64,000 nt of DNA from Limonium bicolor (GCA_023374045.1 CM041776.1:136713296-136777295), one strand, 5' to 3'; positions 1 to 10,242 are shown, counted from the first letter of the stretch. Translations and numbers: made by a program. Notes: generated by a model from the sequence alone, not told the origin.

Positions 1-1693
1 GGCGATCGAACAAGGAAAAGAGATTTCCGAACCATTACGACTTAAAGGAATAAGTGTACTCCATATGCAACCAAGCATAAGGTGACCCATTGGTTGGATG
101 GCTAAAGCACATAAACAAAGACTAACCCAGTAAACCTTAACATGAGGCTTATGAGTGGAGACAAACCCCTCAATAAGAATTTCCATTTATCAATGATAGA
201 ATACTCTTCAATTGGAGAACGGGACCAGAAAACCCTTGAAGTTTCTTGGGAAGTCCCGGTGATGTACATACAAGTAAAACTACACAGCTAGAGCCTATAA
301 TCAATGCTCAGCACTAGGAACACAGTAATTGTCAAAAACAATTAATGTGAGTGCACATTGGGCACCACGAATGACCTACGCTCAAGGGAGCTTGTAACCC
401 GATGAATTACTTCATCCATTGTAAACCAAAATACTTGGTAAATTGTTTCATGAATGAGATAATGTGAGGTAAGCTAACCTACACATGAAACTTATATTGC
501 AATAGAACATCTCCACAACGGGAAGATAATAACGTTGCGGTATGCTACGACAACTGTCATACACAGGAAACCCTCAGGGTATTCATACCATAAAGAAATG
601 GTGCCAATGACAGTAGCAATGAGTAAAGAGAAATTACCACAGTAACAGAATCAGTAAAAACGATGTTATATAATGAGTAAGGATATGGTGCGCAACAAGC
701 GACCGCTATGAGGAAGTAGTAGACAATGACACGGAGTATAAGTATGAGAAGACAGGCAGAAATATTCATTCCTATCACATAAGTGACTTACTGCCAAGCG
801 TTTACGCCTCTGCACTCTGTATGACTGAGTGTTATGGTATTGCACTTGTGCAGATAATGATCTAGTGGGATAGCGAGGAATAGGGAAAATGTAAACCGTA
901 GTAGATCTTTCTTTTCACCGACAACATGGCATAAGCCAGTTAAGCAAGCTTAGCAACAAACCGTGCGGCCTAAGGCCAAAGAAGCACGAAGAGTGTAAAA
1001 CACACTAACAATCACAAGATGTGAATTCAATTGGAATAAAAGGTGAAAGAAGACTTAAGAAAGTCACTAGGACCGACGCATAGAAAATGCAAGGTCATAC
1101 AAGCAAAGAACACTTGTACTGAACCAGAAGAACTAGTAGAATTCAGAAGCTATGGACAACAGAGGAAGCATTACAACTTAGTAGTGACTTAACCTCGCCC
1201 GACAATAAGTCGGAGAAACTTAGTGAATGATCATGGGAGTACGAATAGTATGTACAATAGATTACCAGAGAGCTGGTTACAATCTAAAACTCATTGAGTT
1301 CAAACACGGTAAAAGAATACCACACATGCTTAGTAAACCTTTTTCCCATAATAGAGGGATAAAAGGGTGATGTATAGCACATTAAGAATAACATGAAGGG
1401 TGAGTAACCCAAGTTATCAGGGTCGCGCAGTAGAAGCTAGTGGGCCCTAGCTTGGAGACAATGTACCTAGTAACTATAATAGAATGGCTATTAATGCCTT
1501 GAAGCCTGATAGGCTAGAACCGAATTAATTATGAGTTAAATAAACTCATATAGGAATTCTTGGTGCAAAGACTAAACCATAAGTATGGTTAAGACCCATT
1601 GACCAGAGTACATTATGTAATAAACCATAGTGAAGCTAAATGTTTCAGAGTGCCTGAACTTAGTGAACCAATGTTCAATCATAACATATGGTA

Positions 1694-1728
1694 GATTACG
1701 TGGGCGTAATCCCTTTTAAGGGGGGTAG
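1694..1728 (+). other. Hairpin plus internal polypurine tract in LARD interior (left copy)
   Basis: GATTACGTGGGCGTAATC is a perfect 7-bp stem with a 4-base loop. It is followed at once by CCTTTTAAGGGGGGTAG, whose purine part matches the terminal PPT about 1.2 kb downstream. The same block is present in the inverted right copy at 59243-59277. It may be a central-PPT-like second-strand primer or a packaging hairpin; that role is inference. Confidence 0.6.
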
Positions 1729-2927
1729 AGTGAAAACCGCATAATCTAAGCTTCATGAATAAAACACATAAACTATAATGTGCATAGCACAAATGAGAAT
1801 CAAATTGATGATTGGTACTATGTTAAATAAACATATGTATCCATTCACATTGTAATTGTGGTAATTAGGCACGAGAGATGCAAATACCATAGGACGAATA
1901 TACCCATCTTGTAACCCCGGTGTAAGAGTATTGGTAAGGAAGAGTAATGAGTAGTGGGCGGAGCTCCACAAGTATTGTAACCTTTGAAGAAGTAGTACGA
2001 AATGAATGAGAGTAGTAGATGAATGAAGTCTAGGAGTAGTGTATACCTAGGTAAGTTATAGGAAGTAAATTGAGGACAACTAAATTCTACAAGTATGGTA
2101 ATCCCTAGTTAGAATAATTGAAATGATGGATAGTAATGGATGGAAGTAGTGAAGGTTGATGAAATGAGCACTTAGGTATTGAATCTCGAAGAAAAGAATT
2201 TGGAAGTAGAGTGAGGATGATTGATGGACTAAATTCCATCCTTTGGAGTTGTATGAAATTATAATTATGACTAGGAAGAGTAAAAAGATAGAAAATGGAA
2301 ATAGTTGAATTATCTGATTGTTTGAAACTGATGTGGGAAGTCGAACTCGATCCTGATCAGATCAAGGGAAACCGAACACAAATTGGGGTGGAAAGATAGT
2401 TCAACACTGATGCTGATCACATCAGGGTCGAATGATTCTTGAAGCTCCCCTTAAGTGGTCACAAGAATCACACATAGGATAGAAGTAATGTATATAAATT
2501 GGAATTTGGAGTTGTGTGTTTTAGAAAATTTCTAATTAGTAGTGGTGGAAGAATTTCCCTTAGACTGGAGAGCAAGGATTTGTTGGAAGCTTATATCATA
2601 TTGTATTATTCCAAGGGCAGTAGGACATAAAGGAGTCCTGTGTCTAGATGACCGGAGTGCCTGCGGGATTGTGTTGTGTATTGCATTGCTTTGGGGATAG
2701 CTTTGCACTGTATGTATGTATGAACCTTGTAATGTGGAACCAGAGGGTTAGATGTAATGCGGATCAGAGTAATTATTGTACATTGGTATGGAATGGTAAG
2801 TAGAGACTCTGAGTAATGTATTTGGGAATTGTAAGAAGGAGGAATGTATGGCTTTAATAATGGACAAGTATGAATGAGTAAGTATAGTAATCGTATAACC
2901 TCGAACAACTTTGAGGACAAAGTTCTT

Positions 2928-2938
2928 AAGGGGGGTAG
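2928..2938 (+). other. Polypurine tract (PPT) before LARD 3' LTR
   Basis: AAGGGGGGTAG lies two bases before the LTR start TGAAATACCCC. It is the plus-strand primer site expected immediately upstream of a 3' LTR, and it fixes the element's orientation as +. Confidence 0.85.
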
Positions 2939-3491
2939 ATTGAAATACCCCGACCTTAAATATAGTGATTAAAATTATCCTAATGCGTATTTAAGGGCCT
3001 AATAACGCCAAAGTAATTTTGGTAAGAAAAAATACATCTAAAAGAAATGAAGAAACACTTAAAAAGCGAAAAACACTAAATAAGCGTTAAATAACCATAG
3101 GAGGTATGAGACCTCGGTTAGCATATTATATGGACTCTAAAGACTTAATAAGGCCTAAAGAATATATGGGAACAACTCCCGAAGAAAACGGATCCAAATA
3201 ATGTATTAAAACGCTAATAGAGCTTTAGTGCACGTTTTTCGAGAAAACCCGAAAACGTGATTTTAAGTGGATAAACGAACCCGTAAAAATTATAAATTAT
3301 TAAATAACAATAATTAAGCATTAATGGAAGCTTAATAACCAATAAAAAAGAAACGAGAAAATTCCGGAAAACGGGCCCGGTTAGTGAATAGTACCAAAAC
3401 CGGGTAAAATAACGGGTGTTTTCTGTAAAAGATGAAAAACGCTCCAGCTTACATATATGTGTGGGTCTGTTTTATTAATGGAGCAGCCCCT

Positions 3492-3496
3492 CTCAC
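3492..3496. repeat. Target site duplication CTCAC, left side of element A
   Basis: CTCAC directly precedes the left LTR and recurs at 15513-15517 directly after the right LTR. A 5-bp duplication is the norm for LTR-retrotransposon integrase, and it proves the two LTRs belong to one insertion into the LARD LTR. Confidence 0.92.
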
Positions 3497-3616
3497 TGAA
3501 ATGGTATTTCCCTAAGTTCCTAAATGATCTTCTGTCCAATTTACTAGTTGAAATCCTAATCTATCATCAAGCTCTTCGAGTTCTATCAAGTTACCTTGTT
3601 ACCGAGTAAAGGGAGC

Positions 3617-3656
<40 letters not shown>

Positions 3657-4237
3657 CGCAATAACAATGCAACAGTGGGAATTCTCAAGCATAGATCGTG
3701 TGCCTTTCATTGAGGGGGTGAACCCCTATTTATAGTGTTTCCCACAGGCTTTCTTGGCCTATCACATTGTGCCAGCCTGGCACACAAATATCTTGATAGA
3801 CCTACAATATATCTCATAAGTATCTTATCCTAATTTCCCTACCGTTGGCCGCTGCTTATACTCACCCTATCCTCCTATCGACCGGTCACATACAACCGGT
3901 CGTTACTCGTGCTACATTTGGCGTATTTGGTAACCGGTCACAAGCGACCGGTCGTTTCTTACGCTGCGTCTCAGTTCCGTGACGACCGGTCATGGACGAC
4001 CGGTTATAGTGACGGTTTTGGCGACCGGTCACAGGTGATCGATCGTTGTCTATATTATGTTCTAGGGTTTCTAGCGACCGGTCGAGAACGATCGGACATC
4101 GCTTTCGATCCGGCTGGGGTCTCCTGGGCCTAGTTAGGAATGCCTGGTCACTGCCTTGGCCTTCATTTTCTTTTCCCTTTTGCCTCGCCGGGTTATTAGC
4201 CTTTTTCAGGGCTCCTAGACGTGTTTTCCCCTCTTCA
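3497..4237 (-). repeat. 3' LTR of element A
   Basis: The 741-bp LTR starts TGAAATGGTATTTCCC and ends TTTTCCCCTCTTCA on the + strand. It aligns along its length with 14806-15512. Most of the length difference is a longer GA microsatellite here (about 3619-3653). An array of CGACCGGTCG-type boxes sits at 3879-4096. Confidence 0.93.
3879..4096. promoter_or_regulatory. Five-unit array of paired CGACCGGTCG boxes in A LTR
   Basis: Five units of 23-24 bp start at 3879, 3932, 3983, 4022 and 4074. Each has two GACCGGTC-like palindromes separated by a few bases. Spacing is about 52 bp apart from one 39-bp step. The right LTR carries the same array in a more decayed form at about 15182-15382. Position and regularity suggest an enhancer or protein-binding array; function is inference. 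Confidence 0.7.
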
Positions 4238-4783
4238 TCAGTCCCACAAGTTCTACTTTTTGGCGTTCTGAACAAAGAAAGTAGAACTTAGATCCTAGTT
4301 CTTCCGGTCTGGCTTTGGGGATGAAAAAATTTTGTTTGTGTCAAGCGTTGCCCTCTTGTTGCTCCATATCGCCCAGTCCCACAAGTTCTGCCTTTTTTGT
4401 TTCAGAAGAGAAAGGGGGAACTTCTTGCGGCCCGTGCGTTGCGGGCGCCGCGTTAGTGCCACACTCGCGCCTGTGCCTGTACGGAGTAGCCGTTGCGGAA
4501 TTTTTATCATCTCACGCACGCCAGCCGTCGCTGCAGAATACGTAGAGTCTCTGCACTTTTCCTGCAAAAAACGTTTTTTGTTTGTTTTTATATTTTAAGT
4601 ATTTCCGAAATTATTTTACCGCTTTTAAAAGGCTTTGGGAGGGTAACGCTTTCTCTCTCCTCCAATTTTTTGCGCTTCACAGACTTTCGTGCTTTCTTTT
4701 ACTCTTTGCTATTTTCCACATTCTCTCTCTTCGCTCTGCTTCATCTTCCCTGATTACCTCGCTCCTGTACTTTCCCTGCTCCA
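4238..4783. other. Region between A 3' LTR and antisense gene; duplicated short block
   Basis: No gene is seen. The block CAGTCCCACAAGTTCT occurs at about 4240 next to the LTR and again at about 4375. Read on the minus strand it is AGAACTTGTGGGACTG, the place where a polypurine primer should lie, so the element may carry a duplicated PPT. On the + strand this stretch is the likely promoter and leader of the antisense gene that follows. Confidence 0.45.
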
Positions 4784-5531
4784 ATGGCGTCTTCCAGCTT
4801 TAAATCGTCTCGCACTTCTGCTTTAAATGCCATCGAGGGTTACAAATCGGGGGGGGGGGGAATTCCGCCCATCCTTCTTGAAGCCTAAGTCTCCCTACTC
4901 CAAGAATCGGGAGCCGTTACCTAGCATTTTGGATGTTAAGGCTCTCGATTCCCTTCTTGCGAAGGTGGAGGTTCCCATTGTGACTCAGATTTTCCTTCCT
5001 TCTGACGATTCACATCCACTCGATGATTTCGGTCGCGGCTACGTCGTGTACGCCGACTTCTTTTTGTGTGGAATGGCAGTTCCTCCCCACCCGTTCGTAA
5101 TGGGGTTTCTGATTCGCCGCTGCTGCACTCTTGCCCGGCTTCACCCGAAGGTTGTATGTCAACTCCACGCCTATGTTGCTCTCTACGCCGAGGAGGGGGT
5201 CACGCTCTCTGCTACAGAGTTTGTCCAGTTCTTCACCAGCAGGGTCGATGCTGGCAACTTGACCATATCCGGCCGGTCTAGGTACTCGCTCTTTGAGTAC
5301 AAGAAGCTTGCCCAGCGTTGGAATGCGCGATGGTTTGTCATCGTCCCGCCTCCTGGGCGATACCTTGGGGTTGCCTATTGTCCTTCGATTATCAAGGGCT
5401 CCCTGTACTGCCCCACGTCACCCAAATCGGAGCTCCCCATGTTCAGGGTTCTGAGGGCAGTGAGCGATCGTCATCCAAGCATGGAGGACTTTTTCACCAC
5501 GTGCGTCTGGCCGCGCTTGCGCACTCTGAGG

Positions 5532-5618
5532 GTAAGAGCTTTCGCCCCCCTATTTTTTTTTTTTGCTTTTGTTTTGCCTCGGCTCCTTGTGTTACTCATG
5601 CTTCCCTTTTTGTCGCAG
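5532..5618 (+). other. Predicted intron 1 of antisense gene (frame-neutral)
   Basis: GTAAGAG donor and a pyrimidine-rich TTTTTGTCGCAG acceptor. At 87 bp it is exactly 29 codons and has no in-frame stop, so retention would only insert 29 residues. The encoded insert is dominated by Phe and Leu, unlike the flanking protein, which supports it being an intron. Confidence 0.65.
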
Positions 5619-5889
5619 ATTTTCCTCAACTTGGGGCAAAGGCGTGTCCCTTTCCATAGTTGGCAGCTGATGTCCTTCAAGACGGGGGACGAGAAGGTGG
5701 ACTACTATGCCACCCTGGACGCTGTGGAGAAGACAGCTCTCCGCGAAGAAGAGGCGGTTGTTGTTGGCCAGAAGAGGTCTGAGGAAGAAGCTGAACACCC
5801 AGCAAAGAAATAGAAGCCAGTGAGGGTCAGAGAAGAGGGGTCTTCGAGGACACCGGAGACTCGGTCACCTGACACTGCTAATCAACCAG

Positions 5890-6133
5890 GTACTTGGTAC
5901 ACTAGTCCAGGTTCTGGCCATCGGGTGCTTCTCCCTCTTACACCTGGGTCAGATCTCAATCTTAGTCCATGGGATGAGAGAGAGTGTGCATGTGCGGTCT
6001 CGTCCTTTGTGTTTTACCTGTTCCGGCTTTTGTTGTTTTTACTTCCTCTTCCCCTTTGGTTGTTACTTTCTGCTGATGTCTGGTTCTATTTTTTAAGGTT
6101 ATCTACTTTTGTGTCTGTTTTTCTGCTTTGCAG
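5890..6133 (+). other. Predicted intron 2 of antisense gene
   Basis: GTACTTGG donor and a T-rich tract ending TTCTGCTTTGCAG. Splicing joins a reading frame before it to an open frame of about 66 codons after it. Confidence 0.6.
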
Positions 6134-6792
6134 CTCCCGAGGCCGAGAATGTCGGGGCCGAGGAGAGAGTAGGACAGCTCGGTGCGGGCGTGGCGCCTGG
6201 TCAACCGTCCCTTACTCAGCGTCGCCAGAAGACCCTTGTCACGAAGGGTAGGGTGAAGCATATGGCTAAAAAGACGAAGGCCTCCGACATAGTGCACCTC
6301 GATGGGTCGGGAGCCACGGATACCGCTCCGTAACAGGACCTTTTGGAGGAGACTGTCCCTTCTGAGCCCGGGGCTTCATTACCTGGGGGAAGCAGCTACG
6401 GAGCGGGCGTCACGCCGAGCGCAGCTGAGGGGGTGCCCGAAGACCCGGAGCTGCGCACAAAGGCAAAGGAGGATACCAATACCGCCACGTCGTCCTCAAC
6501 TCCTCTGCTCGCCAGTGACTCTTTCTGTGGACCGTCTGAAAAGGATGGATGGTTCTACCACCGCGGCCGGCCTCTTCCTTTATTGCCTGTGACGGAGTCG
6601 TCTTCCTACCTCGAGTTGTGGAAGGAGGCAATTCGCCGGTCTGACTCTCCTGACGATCTCTTCGCCCCTAGGAAGACTGTGACCGCTGCGAAGGAGAGGT
6701 TAAGGATTGGGGAAGGTGGAGCAGACGCCATTATGTGCCACTCTTTCCCTCTAGACGACTCACTCAACCTTATGTGGCAGGGGATCTACCGG

Positions 6793-6867
6793 GTGAGTGG
6801 CTCGCCTTAATGTTGGTGTTGTGTGCTTCTTTTAATTTTCTTATGTTCATCGTTTTACTTTGTATAG
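6793..6867 (+). other. Predicted intron 3 of antisense gene
   Basis: GTGAGTGG donor and TTTGTATAG acceptor, 75 bp, which contains an in-frame stop. Removal continues the frame into a long Glu/Arg-rich coiled-coil exon. Confidence 0.65.
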
Positions 6868-7625
6868 ACGGTGGCTTTTGCTCATAGTGTGGACGTGCAC
6901 ACACGGGCTCTCCGTTCGAAGCTTCGCCTTGAGGAGTGTCGGGCCCAAAACGCTCAAGAGGAGTTAAGGATAGAGCGGTCTTCTAACAGCATCTTCGTTG
7001 ACACCGTTCAAGAGGAGATCTCCAGGAGGGTGCACGAGCAGACCGCGACTATGAAGAAAGAGCTGGGCGATGCTCGCCGGGGGTGCACAAGGCAGAGCGA
7101 CGAGTATGAGGAGTAGTTGAAGAAGATGCGTGAGGAAAACCTCTCCCTTAAGGGTTAGATCCGGCCACTGGAGACGGAAGTTGCGTCCCTAAAAAAGGTA
7201 CGAAGTGAGTTTGCTGACGCCCGGTTGCATGCTTTTTCTGACTTGGAGTCCTTGGTGGGGCAGGCCTGGGCTTCTCATGATCAAGAGGTCGAGAGTCTTC
7301 GTGCAGAGAAGGCCATTTTAGTGTAGGAGAAAGCGCTGCTTGTTGAGGATAAGGCTAAGCTTGCACAAGAGCTTCGTTCTGCCTCTGAGGTGAATGCTCT
7401 TCTAAAAAAGGACCTTTCGTCCTCCAAGGCGAGAACGGCGGAGGTGGCTTGTGCAGGCGAGGTCCTGGTCTCCGAAAAAGGGGAGGCTATCTGCCGAGCT
7501 TCACAAGCTGTCTGGTGAGCTCGCGGCCTCCACGGAGCAGCGGCTTTCCTCCGAAGAGAAAATAAGAATGCTGGAGGAAGAGTTGGCTAAGCTGCGGCTA
7601 GAAAACTCCGGGCTGGCCATGAGAG

Positions 7626-7711
7626 GTGATTTTTTACTTTCTCAATCATTCTTTGTGGCTTTTCTCGCCCTTTTTGATAAAAGTTTTTCTTCTCTCTTTC
7701 TTTTTACTTAG
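7626..7711 (+). other. Predicted intron 4 of antisense gene
   Basis: GTGATTTTTT donor and CTTTTTACTTAG acceptor, 86 bp and T-rich. It precedes the final exon, which runs open to the stop at 8257-8259. Confidence 0.65.
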
Positions 7712-8382
7712 GCTCGAGGCTTGGGAATCCCGTGGAGGGGTTGAAGAAATTAAACCTGTGGATCGACAACCTCAAAGAAGAGTTGATTGCCGCGAACGCT
7801 AACCGCAATCGGTACTGGGCTTACGCTCAGACCCTGGAGCAACAGGTGACCGGTCTCGAGGCTTATTCTCGGAAGGTGCGGGAAGACCTGCAGCAGAGCA
7901 CGAAGCTTGCCCACCTGAAGGAATCCTTCACCTCTCAATGCGGGAGGATGGTTAAATCGTGCCGCCAAATTGTCTCGAGGTTTTTCAAGGGCAAGGGCAA
8001 GGTCATGGACGACGGCCTTTACCGGGAGTTGTCTTTTAAGGAAGTTGTGCAAAAGACTTCCTTTCACGAGGTGCTCGAGAGGTTTGGGCGTCTTCCTGGG
8101 GAGACGTGCCTTGTTCCTGGCCAGGCATCTTTTCTTCCTCCCGGGAGTACCGCACATCAGGGTGGTGTAGGTCTCTGGTCCTCTACTGGGAGGTCTGGGT
8201 CTTCGGAGAGTGTACAAGGGGCCGCTGCCGTGAATCTCGACACTGTAGAGGAGACTTAGATAGGCCAGAGAAAACTTAGATTAGTTTTAGCTTTCTCTCC
8301 TCTTTTTTTTATATGTGCATGCGCTTTTAATGGTTAATGGAATTATTTGTCAGTTGCTTTGCTAATTAGTACTATTTTTATT

Positions 8383-8600
8383 TCGTGACCGGTCGTTCTG
8401 AGCGACCGGTCGTTTCTATTTTGCGCGTGCTACCGGTTGCACTCTCCAATCGATTGCTTTTTATTTTATGGACACGACTGTTTGCATTCAATGACCGGTC
8501 GTTCCGTTTTTATTTTAAGGACGCGACAGGTTGTATTCAACGACTGGTCATTCCTGCTCTCGTCCGGTCGCAATCAGTGACCGGGCGTTTCCATTTGTCC
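8383..8600. promoter_or_regulatory. Internal cluster of GACCGGTCG boxes in element A
   Basis: GACCGGTCG occurs at 8387 and CGACCGGTCG at 8403, with degenerate copies near 8430, 8490, 8540, 8563 and 8578. These are the same boxes that form the LTR array, here placed in the gap between the 3' ends of the antisense gene and pol, which converge. Could act as an insulator or bidirectional regulatory element; inference only. Confidence 0.6.
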
Positions 8601-8833
8601 TTTCCCTATCATTGCTTTTGATAGCCAAGCGACGGTACTCACGATCGTTCCCCTTTCTTTTCTTTTTCTCATGAGAGGGAGAAAGAGTTTCGAGGGGGAT
8701 CCGACCAGGGTACGGTGTGGCGTCCCACACCTAATGATTCACCCATTACAGGCGACCAGAGCTCCCGGGGTTTTCGGAGATGGGTTTTCCGTTTTTGTTC
8801 TCGTTTGAGTGCGACGACTCATGACAAGATTTT

Positions 8834-9053
8834 CAGGGCATTGCATCCTGTAAGGCATGGCCCGAGTGTTTCTTTTTCAGGGCATTGCATCCTGTAGGGC
8901 ATGGCCCGAGTGTTTCTTTTTCAAGGAATTGCATCCTGTAGGGCATGGCCCGAGTGTTTCTTTTTCAGGGCATTGCATCCTGTAGGGCATGGCCCGAGTG
9001 TTTCTTTTTCAGGGCATTGCATCCTGTAGGGCATGGCCCGAGTGTTTCTTTTT
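8834..9053. repeat. Five tandem copies of a 44-bp repeat
   Basis: Units start at 8834, 8878, 8922, 8966 and 9010; each begins CAGGGCATTGCATCC (third unit CAAGGAATTG) and ends with a T-rich stretch. The period is not a multiple of three, so this is untranslated 3' sequence of the pol transcript rather than protein repeats. The near identity of the units indicates recent array turnover. Confidence 0.85.
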
Positions 9054-9542
9054 CTTTTTGTGGCTTTCACAGCCCCCGGGACATGGCCCGGGTCTTTCTT
9101 TCGACGCGTAGATCTTTCCAAAAATAATCCCCTTTATTGATGTTGTCAAAGCATTACATCGATTTTCATACATAAAATTTCTTGAGGCATTCTGCGTGCC
9201 AGGAATGGGCAATTCGTATCCCTCAACATTCTTTAGGTGATATGAAACTCGTCCAACCCTTTGATGGATAATGAAAGGACCTTCCCACTGGGGGTCAAGT
9301 TTTTTGGGCTGCTTAACTTCCCTTAGAACCAGCTCGCCAGGAACAAAGCTTCGTTCCCTGACCTTGCGGTTGAAGTACTTCTCTGCCTTCCTTTTGTCTT
9401 TCACCATCCGGGCGGCCGCAACAGCTCTCTTTTCTTCGAGCAGGTCTAGGCAGTTTTTTATCCCTTCATTATTGAGTTGCTCGTCATAGGATTCCCAGCG
9501 GACTGACGGGATCATGCTTTCAGCCGGGACGACTGCCTCCAA
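9009..9542 (-). pseudogene. Element A integrase C-terminal part
   Basis: This open frame starts with MEAVVPAES, the segment that normally follows the integrase core in gypsy Pol, and contains GELVLREV and KLDPQWEGPF, the usual chromatin-contacting beta-barrel motifs of gypsy integrase tails. Homology ends at about 9159; the rest reads through into the 44-bp repeats. It is in a different frame from the integrase core at 9742-10242. Between them, around 9550-9650, lies a purine-rich stretch that looks inserted. Confidence 0.8.
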
Positions 9543-9741
9543 GCCGTAAGTTAATCTGAAGGGTTGTTTCTCTTCTTTCTTCCTGTGTTTCTTTTCTCTC
9601 TTCTTCTCCGGTTGTCCTTTTTCTTTTTTTCCGTTTTCGATAGGACCATAGGATTTGGTGTAGTAGTTCGGCTCAACTTCCCTTTTTGCCTCCTAACTTT
9701 CTTTTCAGAGCTTTTATGATCTGCCAGTTTGCGTTCTCGAC

Positions 9742-10242
9742 CTACCCGTTGGCCTGGGGGTGTGCTACTGACACGAACCTTATCTCTATCTTCCACTGCT
9801 CACAAAACTCCCGGAAACTGTCACAATTGAACTGTGTCCCATTGTCAGTTATTATGGTCCTTGGCAATCCGAATCTACACACAATATTCTTCCATACGAA
9901 CTCTTGCGACCTCTTGGCTGTGATGGACACGGTAGGCATTGCCTCAACCCATTTCGTGAAGTAGTCGATGGCCACGTATATGAACTTGAACCACCCGGGA
10001 GATGCTTCCGGGAATGGACCAATGATATCCAGCCCCCACATTGTGAACGGTACCGGGGATAGTATGGCCTTTTGCACGGCCGGGGGGTTATGTATCCTGC
10101 TGCCGTGCTCTTGGCATCTGGCGCATTTCCGAATGTACTCCTTGCAGTGGTCTTGCATTCTTGGCCAGTAGTAACCGAGCCTTATGATTTTGTGGGCCGT
10201 GGCCCTTTCCCCTTGGTGGTTTCCGCAGACCCCTTCGTGCAC
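9742..10242 (-). pseudogene. Element A integrase zinc-binding and catalytic core
   Basis: The fragment has the N-terminal HHCC end (HEGVCGNH ... CARCQ) and the DDE core, with the first Asp in GLDIIGP and the second in TDNGTQF. It stops at a TAG (9742-9744) right after AHPQANG, where the family has Gln and then the catalytic Glu. The stop is therefore most simply a CAG-to-TAG change that cuts off the third catalytic residue. It shares a reading frame with the RNase H part upstream, separated by substitution stops near 10303 and 10348. Confidence 0.9.

Larger units (their letters stand above)
1..2940 (+). mobile_element. LARD-like LTR element, left copy: 3' part of non-coding internal domain
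   Basis: This stretch is the reverse-complement counterpart of 58017 to about 60950, so it belongs to a repeated element. It ends in a polypurine tract directly before an LTR start, which sets the orientation as +. No frame stays open for more than about 100 codons and I recognise no Gag, protease, RT, RNase H or integrase motif on either strand. By size and lack of coding it fits the LARD class (large retrotransposon derivatives: long LTRs and a conserved non-coding interior mobilised in trans). The 5' half of the element lies outside the window. Confidence 0.75.
4784..8259 (+). pseudogene. Spliced antisense gene of element A (gypsy-type transposon domain plus coiled coil)
   Basis: The gene runs opposite to gag-pol. 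Four GT-AG introns can be placed: 5532-5618, 5890-6133, 6793-6867 and 7626-7711; joining across them keeps long similar-style frames open. The first exon encodes a domain around residues 50-230 with the pattern of the plant family called putative gypsy type transposon (PF04195-like), including a segment GRGYVVYADFF. Later exons are Glu/Lys/Arg-rich heptad sequence predicted to form coiled coil. The best start is ATG 4784; a 12-G run at 4849-4860 shifts it out of frame with the body, which reads open from 4827. Stops at 5811, 6331, 7114 and later are mostly TAG or TAA in place of probable CAG or CAA, and there is another frameshift near 7450-7500. Antisense ORFs between pol and the 3' LTR are known in Tat elements; their function is unknown. 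Confidence 0.75.

Noticed and set aside
3619..3653. GA microsatellite as a GAGA-factor site
   Set aside because: Length differs strongly between the two LTRs of the same element, as expected of slippage; no further support for regulation.
4046..4753. Overlapping plus-strand open frames in and after the A 3' LTR
   Set aside because: They start inside the LTR box array, overlap in several frames and show no family likeness; likely chance frames in GC-rich or T-rich sequence.
7750..8217. 155-codon minus-strand frame opposite the last exon of the antisense gene
   Set aside because: It is the shadow of the plus-strand coiled-coil exon; the plus frame fits the gene's exon chain and the minus frame has no homology.
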